A stretch of 64,000 bases of DNA from Streptococcus cristatus AS 1.3089 (GCF_000385925.1 NC_021175.1:146501-210500); one strand, 5' to 3'; positions 1 through 8,643 are shown, numbered from the stretch's first letter. Notes: generated by a model not told the origin, from the letters alone. A program made the numbers and translations.

Positions 1-485
1 CAAAAGAGCAAATAGACGCCGCTTTACTGGCGACAAACTGGCCGGGGCGGATGGAGCAGATTTCGCACCAGCCTCGCATCATTCTCGATGGCGCCCACAA
101 TCCTCATGCTATGGAGAGATTGACGAGGACTTTGAACCAACATTATCCAGACCTGGATAAGAAAATCCTTTTTAGCTGTATCCAGACCAAGTCTCTGGAG
201 GAAATGGTAGGTCAACTCAAGCAAGTACCTAAGAGTCAGCTGATTTTGACCAGTTTTGCAGATCCACGGAGCTTTTCCAAAGAAAAAATGGAGGCGCTGG
301 CTTGCGAGCAGGGCTTGAACTATGCTGCTTGGCAAGACTTTTTAGAGGCTTATTTGAAAGCTGAGCATAGGAACGATGAGCTTTTGCTGATTACGGGTTC
401 TCTTTATTTTCTGGCTCAGGTCAGGGCCTATATCATTGACAAAGAAAAAGAACATAGGAGTATATATGGACACGAAGAAAATTGA
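1..485 (+). CDS. folC: Folylpolyglutamate/dihydrofolate synthase, 3' part
   Basis: This is the C-terminal part of a Mur-ligase-type enzyme that adds glutamate to dihydropteroate or folates in the cytoplasm. The 5' end lies outside the window; the first complete codon is at position 3 and the frame is open from there. The motif DGAHNP, which opens the C-terminal domain of the FolC family, is visible near base 87. The stop overlaps the folE start by about 20 bases, so the two are probably translationally coupled. The order folC-folE-folBK matches the pneumococcal sulB-sulC-sulD arrangement. The family and the frame are clear; only the missing N-terminus limits the call. Confidence 0.93.
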   Translation, partial: KEQIDAALLATNWPGRMEQISHQPRIILDGAHNPHAMERLTRTLNQHYPDLDKKILFSCIQTKSLEEMVGQLKQVPKSQLILTSFADPRSFSKEKMEALACEQGLNYAAWQDFLEAYLKAEHRNDELLLITGSLYFLAQVRAYIIDKEKEHRSIYGHEEN

Positions 486-1020
486 AGCAGCTGTTGCTCA
501 GATTATTGAGGCGATTGGCGAAGATGGAAGCCGCGAAGGCTTGCAGGAGACACCGCAGCGCATTGCCAAGATGTATCAGGAAATTTTTGCTGGGCTGGGC
601 GAGACGGCTGAGGAGCATCTGGCCAAGTCTTTTGAAATCATTGACAATAATATGGTAGTGGAGAAGGCTATTTTCTTTCATTCCATGTGTGAGCACCACT
701 TCCTGCCGTTTTACGGGAAGGTTCACATCGCCTATGTGCCTAATGGTCGGGTAGCAGGCCTGTCTAAGCTGGCTCGTACGGTAGAAGTATATGCCAAGAA
801 ACCGCAGATTCAAGAGCGATTGACTGTAGAGATTGCTGAAGCCTTGATGAACTATCTGGGTGCTCAGGGGGCCTTGGTCTGGGTGGAAGCTGAGCATATG
901 TGTATGAATATGCGGGGAGTCAGAAAGCCTGGCACTGCAACGGTTACTACAGCAGCGCGTGGTGTTTTAGCGACGGACAAGGATCTAAAAAATGAAGCTT
1001 ACAAACTGATGGGACATTAA
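466..1020 (+). CDS. folE: GTP cyclohydrolase I
   Basis: FolE converts GTP to 7,8-dihydroneopterin triphosphate, the first committed step of folate synthesis. The 184-residue length is normal for the family. The zinc and active-site segment [16 protein letters not shown] is at about residues 75-90, followed by the typical GLSKLAR stretch and a second conserved cysteine in [10 protein letters not shown] chose the ATG at 466 because AGGAG lies seven bases upstream; the open frame extends further 5' but that extension lies inside folC. The gene overlaps folC and sits 27 bases before folBK in what looks like one operon. Confidence 0.96.
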   Translation: MDTKKIEAAVAQIIEAIGEDGSREGLQETPQRIAKMYQEIFAGLGETAEEHLAKSFEIIDNNMVVEKAIFFHSMCEHHFLPFYGKVHIAYVPNGRVAGLSKLARTVEVYAKKPQIQERLTVEIAEALMNYLGAQGALVWVEAEHMCMNMRGVRKPGTATVTTAARGVLATDKDLKNEAYKLMGH

Positions 1021-1047
1021 GGACTTGACAATAAGGAGAGGAAAGTC

Positions 1048-1860
1048 ATGGATCAGCTACGGATTAAGGATTTGGAAGTGTACGCCTATCATGGTGTTTT
1101 TGGAGCGGAAAAAGAACTGGGGCAGCGTTTTGTGCTGGACTTGATTTTGGACTATGATATGACTCGAGCGGCCAAAACAGGCGACCTGACAGCTTCTATC
1201 CACTATGGAGAATTGGCTCAAGATTTGACCCACTGGTGTCAGGCAAGCAAGGAAGACTTGATTGAGACGCTGGCTTACAAGCTGATTGATCAGATTTTTC
1301 TGACCCATCCTTTAGTGCAGAAGGTCAGCTTGGAGGTCAAGAAGCCTTGGGCGCCGGTGCCGCTGCCTTTAGAGACCTGCTCCGTCAAGCTAGTGCGTCA
1401 AAAGCGGAAGGCCTTTATCGCTTTGGGAAGCAATCAAGGCAACCCAGCTGCCAATCTGGATGCGGCTTTGGAAAAAATGGCAGAGCAAAATATAAGAATT
1501 TTGCAGGCATCAAGCCGCATCGAGACAGAGCCTTGGGGTGGCGTTGAGCAGGATCCATTTCTCAATCAAGTTGTTGAAGTTGAGACTTGGCTCAATCCTG
1601 AGGAGTTAATGCAGACCTTGCTAGCTATAGAAGCAGATCTAGGGCGCGTGCGGGAGATCAAATGGGGACCTCGTGTGATTGATCTGGATATTCTTTACAT
1701 AGGGCAAGAAGAGTTATACAGTCCAAACTTGATTGTTCCTCATCCTTATGTGGCTGAGCGAGCTTTTGTCTTGCAATCTCTGGTGGAAATCGCTCCACAT
1801 TTTGTCGATCCCGTGCAGAAAAAAAGCATCCGCCAGCTCTGGGATGCGGTTGAAAGATGA
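1048..1860 (+). CDS. sulD: Dihydroneopterin aldolase / HPPK fusion
   Basis: This is a bifunctional folate enzyme of 270 residues, close to the length of pneumococcal SulD. Residues 1 to about 118 form a FolB domain ([15 protein letters not shown] is the typical aldolase N-terminus). Residues from about 123 form a FolK domain starting [12 protein letters not shown] and containing the HPPK signature [10 protein letters not shown]. Together they cleave dihydroneopterin to 6-hydroxymethyl-dihydropterin and then pyrophosphorylate it. A strong AAGGAG lies upstream of the ATG. It is the last gene of the folate operon and is followed directly by a terminator. Confidence 0.95.
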   Translation: MDQLRIKDLEVYAYHGVFGAEKELGQRFVLDLILDYDMTRAAKTGDLTASIHYGELAQDLTHWCQASKEDLIETLAYKLIDQIFLTHPLVQKVSLEVKKPWAPVPLPLETCSVKLVRQKRKAFIALGSNQGNPAANLDAALEKMAEQNIRILQASSRIETEPWGGVEQDPFLNQVVEVETWLNPEELMQTLLAIEADLGRVREIKWGPRVIDLDILYIGQEELYSPNLIVPHPYVAERAFVLQSLVEIAPHFVDPVQKKSIRQLWDAVER

Positions 1861-1895
1861 AAAAAGAAACTTGTCGCAAGGCAAGTTTCTTTTCT
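1861..1895 (+). terminator. Rho-independent terminator of folate operon
   Basis: A nine-base perfect stem (AGAAACTTG at 1865-1873 and CAAGTTTCT at 1882-1890) with an eight-base loop is flanked by A and T tracts. It directly follows the sulD stop. Confidence 0.85.
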
Positions 1896-1897
1896 TG

Positions 1898-1930
1898 TCT
1901 GAACTTTCTCTGAACTTGTCCTTGTATACT
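1898..1930 (+). promoter_or_regulatory. Promoter with 11-bp-spaced direct repeats
   Basis: The nine-base word TCTGAACTT occurs at 1898-1906 and again at 1909-1917, exactly one helical turn apart. A -10 box TATACT lies at 1925-1930, and the repeats cover the place where a -35 box would be; no good -35 is visible. Direct repeats with this period replacing a -35 are typical for activation by OmpR-family regulators. The ABC operon that follows ends in such a regulator, so autoregulation is a reasonable inference. Confidence 0.6.
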
Positions 1931-1954
1931 AAAGAAAAACAAAAGGAGTTCAGT

Positions 1955-2662
1955 ATGGAACATATGGTAAAAATAGAAGTAGTCTGCAAAAAGCATGGAA
2001 GCAAGCAGATTTTAAAAGATATTTCTTTTACAGCTAGAAGTGGTCGGATTACAGCTTTTTTGGGTCCAAATGGTGCAGGGAAAAGTTCTACCTTGAGGAT
2101 TCTCTTGGGGTTAGATCGGGCGACAGCAGGAACTGCGACTTTTGATGGGCGAACCTATCAGTCAATGACTTATCCGCTCAGAACGGTGGGTGCAGCCTTT
2201 GACGGCATTGGCGGTCTGCCCAATCGAAAGGTCTATGACCACTTGAGAATTATTGCGGCGAGTAATGCTATTCCCAAGTCTCGGATCGATGAGGTTTTGG
2301 AGATGACTGGAATCGCTCATAAGAGGAAGGACCTCTTGTCAAGCCTGTCTTTGGGGGAAGGTCAGCGGTTGGGGTTAGCAGCAGCTTTGCTGGGGGATCC
2401 TCAGTTTCTTATATTAGATGAGCCGACCAATGGACTGGATCCAAGTGGGATTAAGTGGTTTAGAAAGTTCATCCGTCAGCAGGCTGATTTAGGGAAAACG
2501 GTACTTCTATCTTCCCATATCTTGTCAGAGGTGCAAATGGTGACAGATGATGTGGTCTTGATTCATCATGGGCGAATTATTGAGCAGGGACGATTGGAAG
2601 AGGTGCTGCAAGATTCAGACAGTCTAGAAGATCTCTTCTTTGATTTGACAGAGGAGGTTTAA
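1955..2662 (+). CDS. ABC transporter ATP-binding protein
   Basis: This is a 235-residue ATPase of the type that drives ABC-2 exporters, including lantibiotic-immunity LanF proteins. Walker A is GPNGAGKSS, the signature is an unusual LSLGEGQRLGLA, and Walker B is FLILDEPTNGLDP. The start at 1955 has AAGGAG seven bases upstream; an open frame extends further 5' but only across the upstream terminator. Two ABC-2 permeases follow with almost no spacing, then a response regulator and kinase. That layout suggests a peptide or drug resistance exporter under its own two-component system. The substrate cannot be read from the sequence. Confidence 0.9.
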   Translation: MEHMVKIEVVCKKHGSKQILKDISFTARSGRITAFLGPNGAGKSSTLRILLGLDRATAGTATFDGRTYQSMTYPLRTVGAAFDGIGGLPNRKVYDHLRIIAASNAIPKSRIDEVLEMTGIAHKRKDLLSSLSLGEGQRLGLAAALLGDPQFLILDEPTNGLDPSGIKWFRKFIRQQADLGKTVLLSSHILSEVQMVTDDVVLIHHGRIIEQGRLEEVLQDSDSLEDLFFDLTEEV

Positions 2663-2663
2663 G

Positions 2664-3452
2664 ATGAAAGAAACGCTGTCCTTATTGCATTCAGAGTGGT
2701 TGAAAATCCGCTCAACCAAGGCTTTCAGAGTGAGTATGGTCTTCATGCTGCTATTGGTGCCTGCCGTATCCTGGCTGGAGGGCCGACAGTATTTGTCTAT
2801 TGGCTTGGATGCCACACCTGAGACGGTTCCCGGTCTGGCAGAAGCCATTGATCCGCTGGAATATCTGGGCCTCAATGGAGCCTCTATGGCGGGCATGGTT
2901 TTGGTCATCTTAGCTGGAATTTTAGGAGCTATGGAATTTCAGTCTCATAGCTTGAGAACTAGCCTCTTGACCTGTAATAACCGCCTAAAGCTGCTTGTGG
3001 GGAAACTCATGACCTTTACTTGCTTTTCTCTTGCCACTAGCTTTTTATCAATTTACTTTAGTTATATGGCCATGCATCTGGCTTTAGGAAAGGAAGGGCT
3101 TGATCCGATTCTGCTCAATCAGGCAGCTTGGAGTCTGATTTTGTGGAAAACCTTATCTCTGACCTTGTTGGGAATCCTTTCATTCTTGCTAGGTTTATTG
3201 GCTCGGACCATGCTAGTTCCTCTGCTTTTTCTCGTACCCCAAATCTATAATCTGGGAAACTACCTGGCAGCTCACACGAGTTGGGGAGCTTATTTGCCAC
3301 AGCCAGCAGGAGAGTTGTTCACCGCAACGCCAACTTCCCAATATGTCAACAATCCCTTGCAAGGGCTGTTGATACTTGGTGCATGGTTACTAGTCATCGG
3401 CGGTATGACTTCTCTGCGCTTTTTGAAGACGGATTTAGGAGGGCGCTACTGA
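2664..3452 (+). CDS. ABC-2 type permease, first of pair
   Basis: A 262-residue membrane protein with about six hydrophobic segments, starting with SEWLKIRSTKAF, a typical N-terminus of ABC-2 permeases of the LanE/LanG or bacitracin-export kind. It starts two bases after the ATPase stop, and its own stop overlaps the next ATG by one base, so the three proteins are probably made together as one exporter. Its N-terminus resembles that of the next gene (SEWLKIRS versus SEWIKFRS), which suggests an old duplication. The function as the membrane half of the exporter is inferred from family and context. Confidence 0.85.
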   Translation: MKETLSLLHSEWLKIRSTKAFRVSMVFMLLLVPAVSWLEGRQYLSIGLDATPETVPGLAEAIDPLEYLGLNGASMAGMVLVILAGILGAMEFQSHSLRTSLLTCNNRLKLLVGKLMTFTCFSLATSFLSIYFSYMAMHLALGKEGLDPILLNQAAWSLILWKTLSLTLLGILSFLLGLLARTMLVPLLFLVPQIYNLGNYLAAHTSWGAYLPQPAGELFTATPTSQYVNNPLQGLLILGAWLLVIGGMTSLRFLKTDLGGRY

Positions 3453-4174
3453 TGATCAAAGCTCTGCTTAGAAGTGAATGGATTAAGTTCCGTTCTTACT
3501 ATCTCGCTCTTGGTGCCGCCTTGGTGGTTCTGGTAGCTGTTCCATTTTTTCTGATGAATCTTGACTATAGTCAGACAGCAGTTGGCCATACAAAGGCTCT
3601 GAGCGAGGCTTTGCATGCCCTCTATCTGGCGCAACCTGTCATGGTCATCTTTACTTCTCTCTATTTTGCCCAGGAGTTTGTCAAGTCTGGGATGCGAACT
3701 AATTTTCTAACCGTATCAAATAGAAAGGCTTGGTTGGCTGGGAAATTCCTTTTTCTGACCTTGCTGCTCTTGGCTCTCTACAGTGTCATGATAGGCAGCT
3801 GTTTCCTTGTTATGCTGGCTCGTTTTGACCTAGACTTTAGCTGGTCCTTGCTGGGGAAATTCCTCTATTACAGCTCTTTTGGTCTTCTCAGCAATCTTTT
3901 TCTGGCTTTTTTAACTGCTGGCCTCGCTTTGCTCTTTCAATCTTGGGTTGTGCCGGTGTCGGTGCTCTTTCCTCTCTTGATTGGTCTCAGCCGTTTATTG
4001 GCAACTTTTATCAAGGAAGCAAAATACCTGCCCGATCTGGCTACGCTAAATCTTTTTGAGTATGAAGGACTTCAGCATTCAATAGATCTATCAGGGCTAG
4101 GAATACAGCTGTTATGGCTAGCTTTGGTTTGGAGCTTTGCTATAGTCTTAACCTTGAAACGAGATGTTCGCTAG
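3452..4174 (+). CDS. ABC-2 type permease, second of pair
   Basis: A 240-residue hydrophobic protein with about six membrane segments. I chose the ATG at 3452, which overlaps the preceding stop in TGATG. An open frame runs further upstream but lies inside the neighbouring permease. The N-terminus MIKALLRSEWIKFRSYY is the ABC-2 permease type seen in lanthipeptide immunity transporters. It probably forms a heterodimer with the preceding permease and is powered by the ATPase at 1955-2662. Confidence 0.84.
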   Translation: MIKALLRSEWIKFRSYYLALGAALVVLVAVPFFLMNLDYSQTAVGHTKALSEALHALYLAQPVMVIFTSLYFAQEFVKSGMRTNFLTVSNRKAWLAGKFLFLTLLLLALYSVMIGSCFLVMLARFDLDFSWSLLGKFLYYSSFGLLSNLFLAFLTAGLALLFQSWVVPVSVLFPLLIGLSRLLATFIKEAKYLPDLATLNLFEYEGLQHSIDLSGLGIQLLWLALVWSFAIVLTLKRDVR

Positions 4175-4179
4175 AGGTA

Positions 4180-4188
4180 TGCTATAAT
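4180..4188 (+). promoter_or_regulatory. Extended -10 promoter before response regulator
   Basis: TGCTATAAT is a perfect extended -10 element. It ends seven bases before the second in-frame ATG (4196) of the response regulator, so a transcript from it would start at or next to that ATG. No -35 is seen at the normal distance. Confidence 0.5.
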
Positions 4189-4885
4189 GGAAATCATGAG
4201 ACAGTATCGTATTTTGGCGGTTGATGACGACCAAAGCATTTTGAAGTTGGTGAAAAACGTCCTAGAGCTCGATGCTTATGATGTGACGACGCTTGATCGG
4301 GTAGAAGACCTAGAGCTGACGCATTTTGTCGGATATGACTTGATTCTACTGGATGTGATGATGGAGCCTGTTAATGGTTTTGAGCTGTGTTCCTACATTC
4401 GTCCTCATCTTTCGTGTCCAATCATCTTCCTGACAGCCAAGGAATTGGAAGCGGACAAGGTGGAAGGGCTCTTTCGCGGAGCAGATGACTATATTGTCAA
4501 GCCTTTTGGGACTAAAGAATTGTTGGCGCGTGTCAGGGCTCATCTTCGGCGTGAAGAAAGACGTGAGGAGCGATATTCTGAAATTGCTTCTTGTCAATTT
4601 TATCCAGAGCGCTATGAAGTTGCCTGTTTTGGTAAAGTCTTGAAATTTTCAGAGCGAGAGTTTAAGTTGCTGCATTTACTAGCTAGCAATCCCAAGCAGA
4701 CCTTTTCAGCTGAACGCCTGCATACCTTGCTTTATCCAGAAAGCTCAGAAACACAGCTTCGCTCCATCTCAGAATACGTATATCAGATTCGCCAAAAATG
4801 CAAACAAGAAGGGCTGCAAGCAATCGCAACTGTGAGAGGAGTAGGCTATAGATGGCAATTAGAACCCGAAATTTCAAAAGCCTAG
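4187..4885 (+). CDS. OmpR-family response regulator
   Basis: A 232-residue DNA-binding regulator. The receiver domain (about residues 7-120) has the acidic pair D13-D14, the phosphorylation site D56 in LLDVMM, T83 and K105 in VKPF. A winged-helix Trans_reg_C domain follows, ending in RGVGYRW. AGAGG lies nine bases before the ATG at 4187; a second start at 4196 is possible and sits right after an extended -10. The gene overlaps its kinase by 34 bases. Its likely targets are the ABC operon promoter with direct repeats at 1898-1917. The inducing signal is unknown; cell-envelope stress from antimicrobial peptides is a guess from the neighbours. Confidence 0.92.
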   Translation: MEIMRQYRILAVDDDQSILKLVKNVLELDAYDVTTLDRVEDLELTHFVGYDLILLDVMMEPVNGFELCSYIRPHLSCPIIFLTAKELEADKVEGLFRGADDYIVKPFGTKELLARVRAHLRREERREERYSEIASCQFYPERYEVACFGKVLKFSEREFKLLHLLASNPKQTFSAERLHTLLYPESSETQLRSISEYVYQIRQKCKQEGLQAIATVRGVGYRWQLEPEISKA

Positions 4886-5889
4886 TCTGGACAACCAGTT
4901 TAAAAATCGTCTTTTTCCATGTTTTGATTTTTGTGCTTATAGGCTATGAATTTACGCAAGGAAGTGATTACGCCCTTTTCACCTTGTTCTTTTGGGCAGG
5001 GAGCTTGCTGCTGATTACTTTTTATCATATTTTGAAATTGCTCCGAAAAATCGATAGGGAAATAAAAATGCTAAAGAGCGAGAAGCTTTTAGAAGAAAAT
5101 CAAAGCCGGCTTTTTCGGATTGAGGAAATGCTAGAAGTCTATAACGATTTACGGAGCAGCCACCAAGAAAATGCTCGTCTTCTAGAAAAAGAGCAGCAGC
5201 ATAATCAGGAGTTGATTTTACAGTTATCAGCGACATCGCACGATTTGAAAACGCCCCTAACTGTGATCAAGGGGAATGCTGAGCTCTTGGAGTTGACGCA
5301 GTTGGACCAGCCACAGGCAGACTATGCTGCTGAGATTTTGCAGGCTAGTCACAAGATGGAAGAGTATTGTGGCTCTTTGATTGATTACGCTAAGACTTTT
5401 CAGATTGATGCTAATCAGTTCAGTCAGCTTTCCTTAGGGGACTTTTTGGCTGATCTCCTGGACGATTGGGCACTGTTCAGCAAACAGGAAAGCCATCATT
5501 TTTCTCTCCAAGAAGATTGTGATCTTAGTCTGATTTTGTCCATTCATTTGGACTATCTCAAACGGGCTTTGCTCAATATTTTACTGAATGCGCTTGAACA
5601 TGCAGACCAGGATCAAAAGGAAGTCAAGCTAAGGGTATCAGTGCAGCAGGACCAGTTGGTTTTTGCTATCTGGAACAACGGCCCTTCATTTTCAGAGGAG
5701 ATGCTGCTGGGAGCGGAACGACTCTTTTACCAGAGTGACCAAAGCCGCAATTCAGCTAATCCCCATCATGGTATCGGCTTAGCCTTTTCTAAGCAGGTGG
5801 CTCTCTTGCACGGTGGTCGTCTGACCCTGCTCAATCCGGACCAAGGAGGAGCTTGTGTCGAATTGGCTGTAGCTTTGGAAAGCAAATAA
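4852..5889 (+). CDS. Sensor histidine kinase
   Basis: A 345-residue kinase with two membrane segments (about 17-31 and 41-60) and almost no extracellular loop, as in intramembrane-sensing kinases linked to peptide exporters. A coiled stretch follows, then the dimerisation domain with the phosphoacceptor H130 in SHDLKTPLT. The ATPase domain has an N-box (NILLNALEH) and the G2 box GIGLAFSK; the usual DxGxG of the G1 box is replaced by NNGPSF, which is a deviation. It overlaps the response regulator gene, so the two form one system. The tiny sensor loop suggests it may sense through the ABC permeases, which is inference. Confidence 0.9.
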   Translation: MAIRTRNFKSLVWTTSLKIVFFHVLIFVLIGYEFTQGSDYALFTLFFWAGSLLLITFYHILKLLRKIDREIKMLKSEKLLEENQSRLFRIEEMLEVYNDLRSSHQENARLLEKEQQHNQELILQLSATSHDLKTPLTVIKGNAELLELTQLDQPQADYAAEILQASHKMEEYCGSLIDYAKTFQIDANQFSQLSLGDFLADLLDDWALFSKQESHHFSLQEDCDLSLILSIHLDYLKRALLNILLNALEHADQDQKEVKLRVSVQQDQLVFAIWNNGPSFSEEMLLGAERLFYQSDQSRNSANPHHGIGLAFSKQVALLHGGRLTLLNPDQGGACVELAVALESK

Positions 5890-5920
5890 CAAAGGAAATC
5901 AATCAAGATGATAAAAGAGA

Positions 5921-6098
5921 GTGGGACAGAAATCGGTAATTCGTTAGAATTCGATTTCGTCGTCCCACCTCCGCATAGTTGAGTAGGGCTGTAAAAGCTG
6001 ATGAAATCAGCCTAATAGAGCCCACTCAACCACTGCGTCTTGCTCGACGATCCAAAGACAATTGAGAGGCTAGGACTTTTGTCCCAGCCTCTTTTTTG
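5921..6098 (+). repeat. Structured intergenic element with three hairpins
   Basis: About 180 bases without a gene fold into three hairpins. The first (5921-5968) pairs GTGGGAC with GTCCCAC around nested AATTC/GAATT arms. The second (about 5979-6030) pairs GTTGAGT with ACTCAAC and has an inner GCTGAT/ATCAGC stem. The third (about 6064-6097) pairs GAGGCTAGGAC with GTCCCAGCCTC and ends in a T tract, so it also terminates the kinase operon. The ends (GTGGGACA near 5921, TTTGTCCCAGCCTC near 6090) are inverted relative to each other, as in a miniature mobile element. I have a memory of such elements being common in sanguinis-group genomes, but could not check it. Confidence 0.6.
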
Positions 6099-6109
6099 CC
6101 GCTTTCTTC

Positions 6110-6166
6110 TTGACAAGAGATGTAAAGGAAGCTATACTATACTTGTAAAGTAAAGTTTATTTTACA
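6110..6166 (+). promoter_or_regulatory. Promoter and palindromic operator of XRE operon
   Basis: A consensus promoter is present: TTGACA at 6110-6115, a 17-base spacer and TATACT at 6133-6138. Directly downstream lies an inverted repeat, TGTAAAGTAAA at 6144-6154 and TTTATTTTACA at 6156-6166, matching at ten of eleven positions. Its position over the transcription start fits an operator for repression, most simply by the XRE protein encoded next. Confidence 0.7.
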
Positions 6167-6185
6167 TTACAGAAAGGAGGCAGCC

Positions 6186-6389
6186 TTGGAAAATAGAATT
6201 CAAGAATTACGGAAAAGAAAAAAGCTCAGCCAGGAGGAGCTGGCTGAGAAGCTAGAGGTCACGAGACAAACGATTATTTCTTTGGAAAAGGGCCGCTATA
6301 ATGCTTCGCTGCTTTTGGCTCATAAAATTGCCTCCTTTTTCAATTTAAGGATTGAAGAAGTTTTTCTCTTTGAGGAGGATGAATCATGA
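6186..6389 (+). CDS. Small XRE-family transcriptional regulator
   Basis: A 67-residue protein made almost entirely of a Cro/CI helix-turn-helix (residues about 4-58; LSQEELAEKLEVTRQTI is the recognition unit). The start is a TTG with the strong site AAAGGAGG five bases upstream. Proteins of this size and type usually pair with small membrane proteins in streptococci, and here two follow directly, the first overlapping by four bases (ATGA). It probably represses its own operon through the palindrome at 6144-6166. Confidence 0.88.
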   Translation: MENRIQELRKRKKLSQEELAEKLEVTRQTIISLEKGRYNASLLLAHKIASFFNLRIEEVFLFEEDES

Positions 6390-6550
6390 AATGGACTTAT
6401 TTGTGTAAATGGCTATTGGCTATTTTGGTGGTGGTTGGCTTATCTTATCTCCATTTCACCGCCAATTTTATCCCTAAGGAAATCCTGCCTTTTGTGGGAA
6501 TGTTCCTGATTGTGGTGATCTTGAAAATATTTCAAGCGTATGAAAAATAG
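6386..6550 (+). CDS. Small membrane protein, 54 residues
   Basis: An ATG overlapping the XRE stop (ATGA) opens a 54-codon frame. The product has two hydrophobic segments (about residues 9-22 and 33-48) separated by a short polar loop and ends in a lysine-containing tail. GAGGAG lies upstream of the start, and the next gene begins nine bases after the stop with its own GGAGG. The operon position and tight spacing support it as a real gene. I do not recognise the family. Confidence 0.7.
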   Translation: MKWTYLCKWLLAILVVVGLSYLHFTANFIPKEILPFVGMFLIVVILKIFQAYEK

Positions 6551-6559
6551 GAGGCTGAT

Positions 6560-6994
6560 ATGGAAATACTAACGAAACAAGAATTTCGGAAAAAACTTCA
6601 AAAGAAAGTGATCACGGGTCGCATCCTAATCCTAGTCCTCTGGCTGGGGCTGGGATGGAGCTACATTCATTCTCTGGATGATTTACAGGAAGGCATCATG
6701 GTTGGTCTGCTTTTAGGTATTTCTTTGATGGTTCTGCGTTATAATCTTGCCTTGAAACGGGAGGAAGCCTTTAATAGGCTCTACATTCAGGTGACGGATG
6801 AGCGCAATCGCATGATTGACGAAAAGACTCGTACCCTGCTTTTTGATATCCTTTTGCTGCTGGCAGCAGGCCTGAGCCTTCTATCTATGATTTTTCCTAT
6901 CATTTTAGATCTTAATCAGTTTCTGACCTTGACCATTATTCTGGTTTTGGCCCTTTACTATCTCTTGCGTTTTCTCCTGTCTAAGCGTTATTAA
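6560..6994 (+). CDS. Four-segment membrane protein of XRE operon
   Basis: A 144-residue protein with about four membrane segments (roughly 20-37, 43-60, 92-113 and 118-140). The cytoplasmic middle carries the phrase TDERNRMIDEKT, which resembles the DUF2178 kind of small membrane proteins that sit behind XRE regulators. GGAGG lies seven bases upstream. It is the last gene of the three-gene operon and is followed by a terminator. The function is unknown; a role in envelope stress or in modulating the regulator is only a guess. Confidence 0.78.
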   Translation: MEILTKQEFRKKLQKKVITGRILILVLWLGLGWSYIHSLDDLQEGIMVGLLLGISLMVLRYNLALKREEAFNRLYIQVTDERNRMIDEKTRTLLFDILLLLAAGLSLLSMIFPIILDLNQFLTLTIILVLALYYLLRFLLSKRY

Positions 6995-6996
6995 CA

Positions 6997-7050
6997 AAAA
7001 AGCTGGCAGAGCCAGCTTTCCCAACAAGCTTTTAACAGAGCTTGTTTTTA
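6997..7050. terminator. Two hairpins between convergent genes
   Basis: AGCTGGC/GCCAGCT (7001-7017), preceded by an A tract and followed by TTTC, and ACAAGCT/AGCTTGT (7024-7045), followed by TTTTTATTTT, lie between convergent genes. The second suits the plus strand; the A tract before the first suits the minus strand. Confidence 0.75.
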
Positions 7051-8532
7051 TTTTCTATAGAGTCGATCATACTGGTAAACAGGGTCCATAGTCACATGGA
7101 TGCCTAGTTTGCGTAGGACATTTTTGTCTTCATCAGTCAGCATCACGGTCGAATGAGCTTCGCTGCCCTTGAGGTTGCCCAGTTGCTGCATAGCGTGTGC
7201 GGCATCTTGATTTTCCATAGCTGTGATTGCCAGAGCCATCAAGATTTCGTTTGAGTGGAGGCGAGGATTACGGCTGCCCAGATGATTGATTTTCAGACCT
7301 TGGATTGGTTTAACGTACTCGGGTTCGATCAGCTTGGTCTCTTTAGCAATATTGGCTAATTTCTTAATAGCATTAATCAATACAGCAGCCGTTGGGCCAA
7401 AGAGTTCAGAGGTTTTACCGGTTACGATTTCACCATTTGGCAATTCCAAAGCCAGAGCGGGGTCACCAGTGCTTTCAGCCTTGGCACGCGCAGCCACGGT
7501 TACTTTCCGATCCAGCGGTGTGATGCCCAAGTCGTTCATCAAGAGTTCGATTTTCTTGATAGCAGATTCAGAAACGCGCTCCGCCTTGAAGTCCAGAATA
7601 GTCTGGTAGTAGCGGCGGATGATTTCCTGTTGAGATGCCTCGATAGCTGCATCATTATCTACAATGGCAAAGCCGACCATGTTGACGCCCATGTCCGTTG
7701 GGGATGCATAAGGAGATTCGCCTAGGATGCGCTCCAGCATGCGTTTGAGGACTGGGAAAATTTCGATATCACGGTTGTAGTTGACGGTGGTTTTTCCGTA
7801 GGTTTGCAGATGGAAAGGGTCAATCATGTTGACATCGTCGAGGTCTGCCGTCGCTGCCTCGTAAGCTAAATTGACCGGATGGTGCAGGGGCAGATTCCAA
7901 ACTGGGAAGGTCTCAAACTTGGCATAACCTGACTTGATGCCATTGATTTGGTCGTGGTACATGTTGGACAAGCAGGTAGCCAATTTACCAGAACCAGGAC
8001 CAGGCGCAGTCACTACGACCAGATTTCGACTGGTCTTAATATAGTCGTTCTTGCCCATTCCCTCAGGTGAGATGATATGGTCCATATCAGTAGGATAGCC
8101 CTTGATTGGATAGTGGATATAGGAGTCAATTCCATTCTTTTCTAGCTGAGCGCGGAAGAGATCAGCTGCTGGCTGACCGGAATACTGAGTGATGACCACT
8201 GAGCCCACATAAATATCCAGCTCATTAAAGGTATCGATTAGGCGCAGCACTTCTTGGTCATAGGAAATGCCCAAGTCCCCACGTGCTTTAGAGTGTTCGA
8301 TATTATTAGCATTGATAGCAATGACAATTTCCACTTGGTCCTTGAGCTCTTTGAGCAGTCTGATTTTATTGTCCGGCTCATAGCCTGGCAGGACGCGGGC
8401 AGCATGGAAGTCTTCCAGCATTTTACCGCCGAATTCCATGTACAATTTGCCCTCAAATTGATTAATGCGCTCCAAGATATGGTCGCGCTGTAGGTTTAAG
8501 TATTTTTCTGAATCAAAAGCAATTTTTTTCAT
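7048..8532 (-). CDS. DUF1846 family protein
   Basis: A 494-residue cytoplasmic protein whose length and sequence (start [15 protein letters not shown], internal [16 protein letters not shown]) match the DUF1846 family of Firmicutes. The glycine-rich GPGSGK stretch near residue 185 looks like a nucleotide-binding loop. I chose the ATG at 8532 over a GTG four codons upstream because AGAGG precedes it at a workable distance and the GTG overlaps that site. It has its own promoter. The enzymatic role of the family is not settled to my knowledge, so none is given. Confidence 0.88.
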   Translation of the reverse strand: MKKIAFDSEKYLNLQRDHILERINQFEGKLYMEFGGKMLEDFHAARVLPGYEPDNKIRLLKELKDQVEIVIAINANNIEHSKARGDLGISYDQEVLRLIDTFNELDIYVGSVVITQYSGQPAADLFRAQLEKNGIDSYIHYPIKGYPTDMDHIISPEGMGKNDYIKTSRNLVVVTAPGPGSGKLATCLSNMYHDQINGIKSGYAKFETFPVWNLPLHHPVNLAYEAATADLDDVNMIDPFHLQTYGKTTVNYNRDIEIFPVLKRMLERILGESPYASPTDMGVNMVGFAIVDNDAAIEASQQEIIRRYYQTILDFKAERVSESAIKKIELLMNDLGITPLDRKVTVAARAKAESTGDPALALELPNGEIVTGKTSELFGPTAAVLINAIKKLANIAKETKLIEPEYVKPIQGLKINHLGSRNPRLHSNEILMALAITAMENQDAAHAMQQLGNLKGSEAHSTVMLTDEDKNVLRKLGIHVTMDPVYQYDRLYRK

Positions 8533-8555
8533 GTATAGTTTCACCTCTGCTAAGC

Positions 8556-8584
8556 ATTATAACAAAATTTTCTTCAAATTGGAA
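8556..8584 (-). promoter_or_regulatory. Promoter of DUF1846 gene
   Basis: On the minus strand a -10 TATAAT (8556-8561) and a weak -35 TTCCAA (8579-8584) are separated by 17 bases, about 24 bases before the start codon. Confidence 0.55.
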
Positions 8585-8616
8585 AATTAAAAGAGAGTAT
8601 ATTATATAAAATAGAT

Positions 8617-8643
8617 AGCAGCCCGAATGAAGAACGGGCTGCT
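8617..8643 (-). terminator. Terminator of pepA
   Basis: A perfect nine-base GC-rich stem (AGCAGCCCG/CGGGCTGCT) follows the pepA stop on the minus strand and is followed by an AT-rich tract. Confidence 0.75.
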
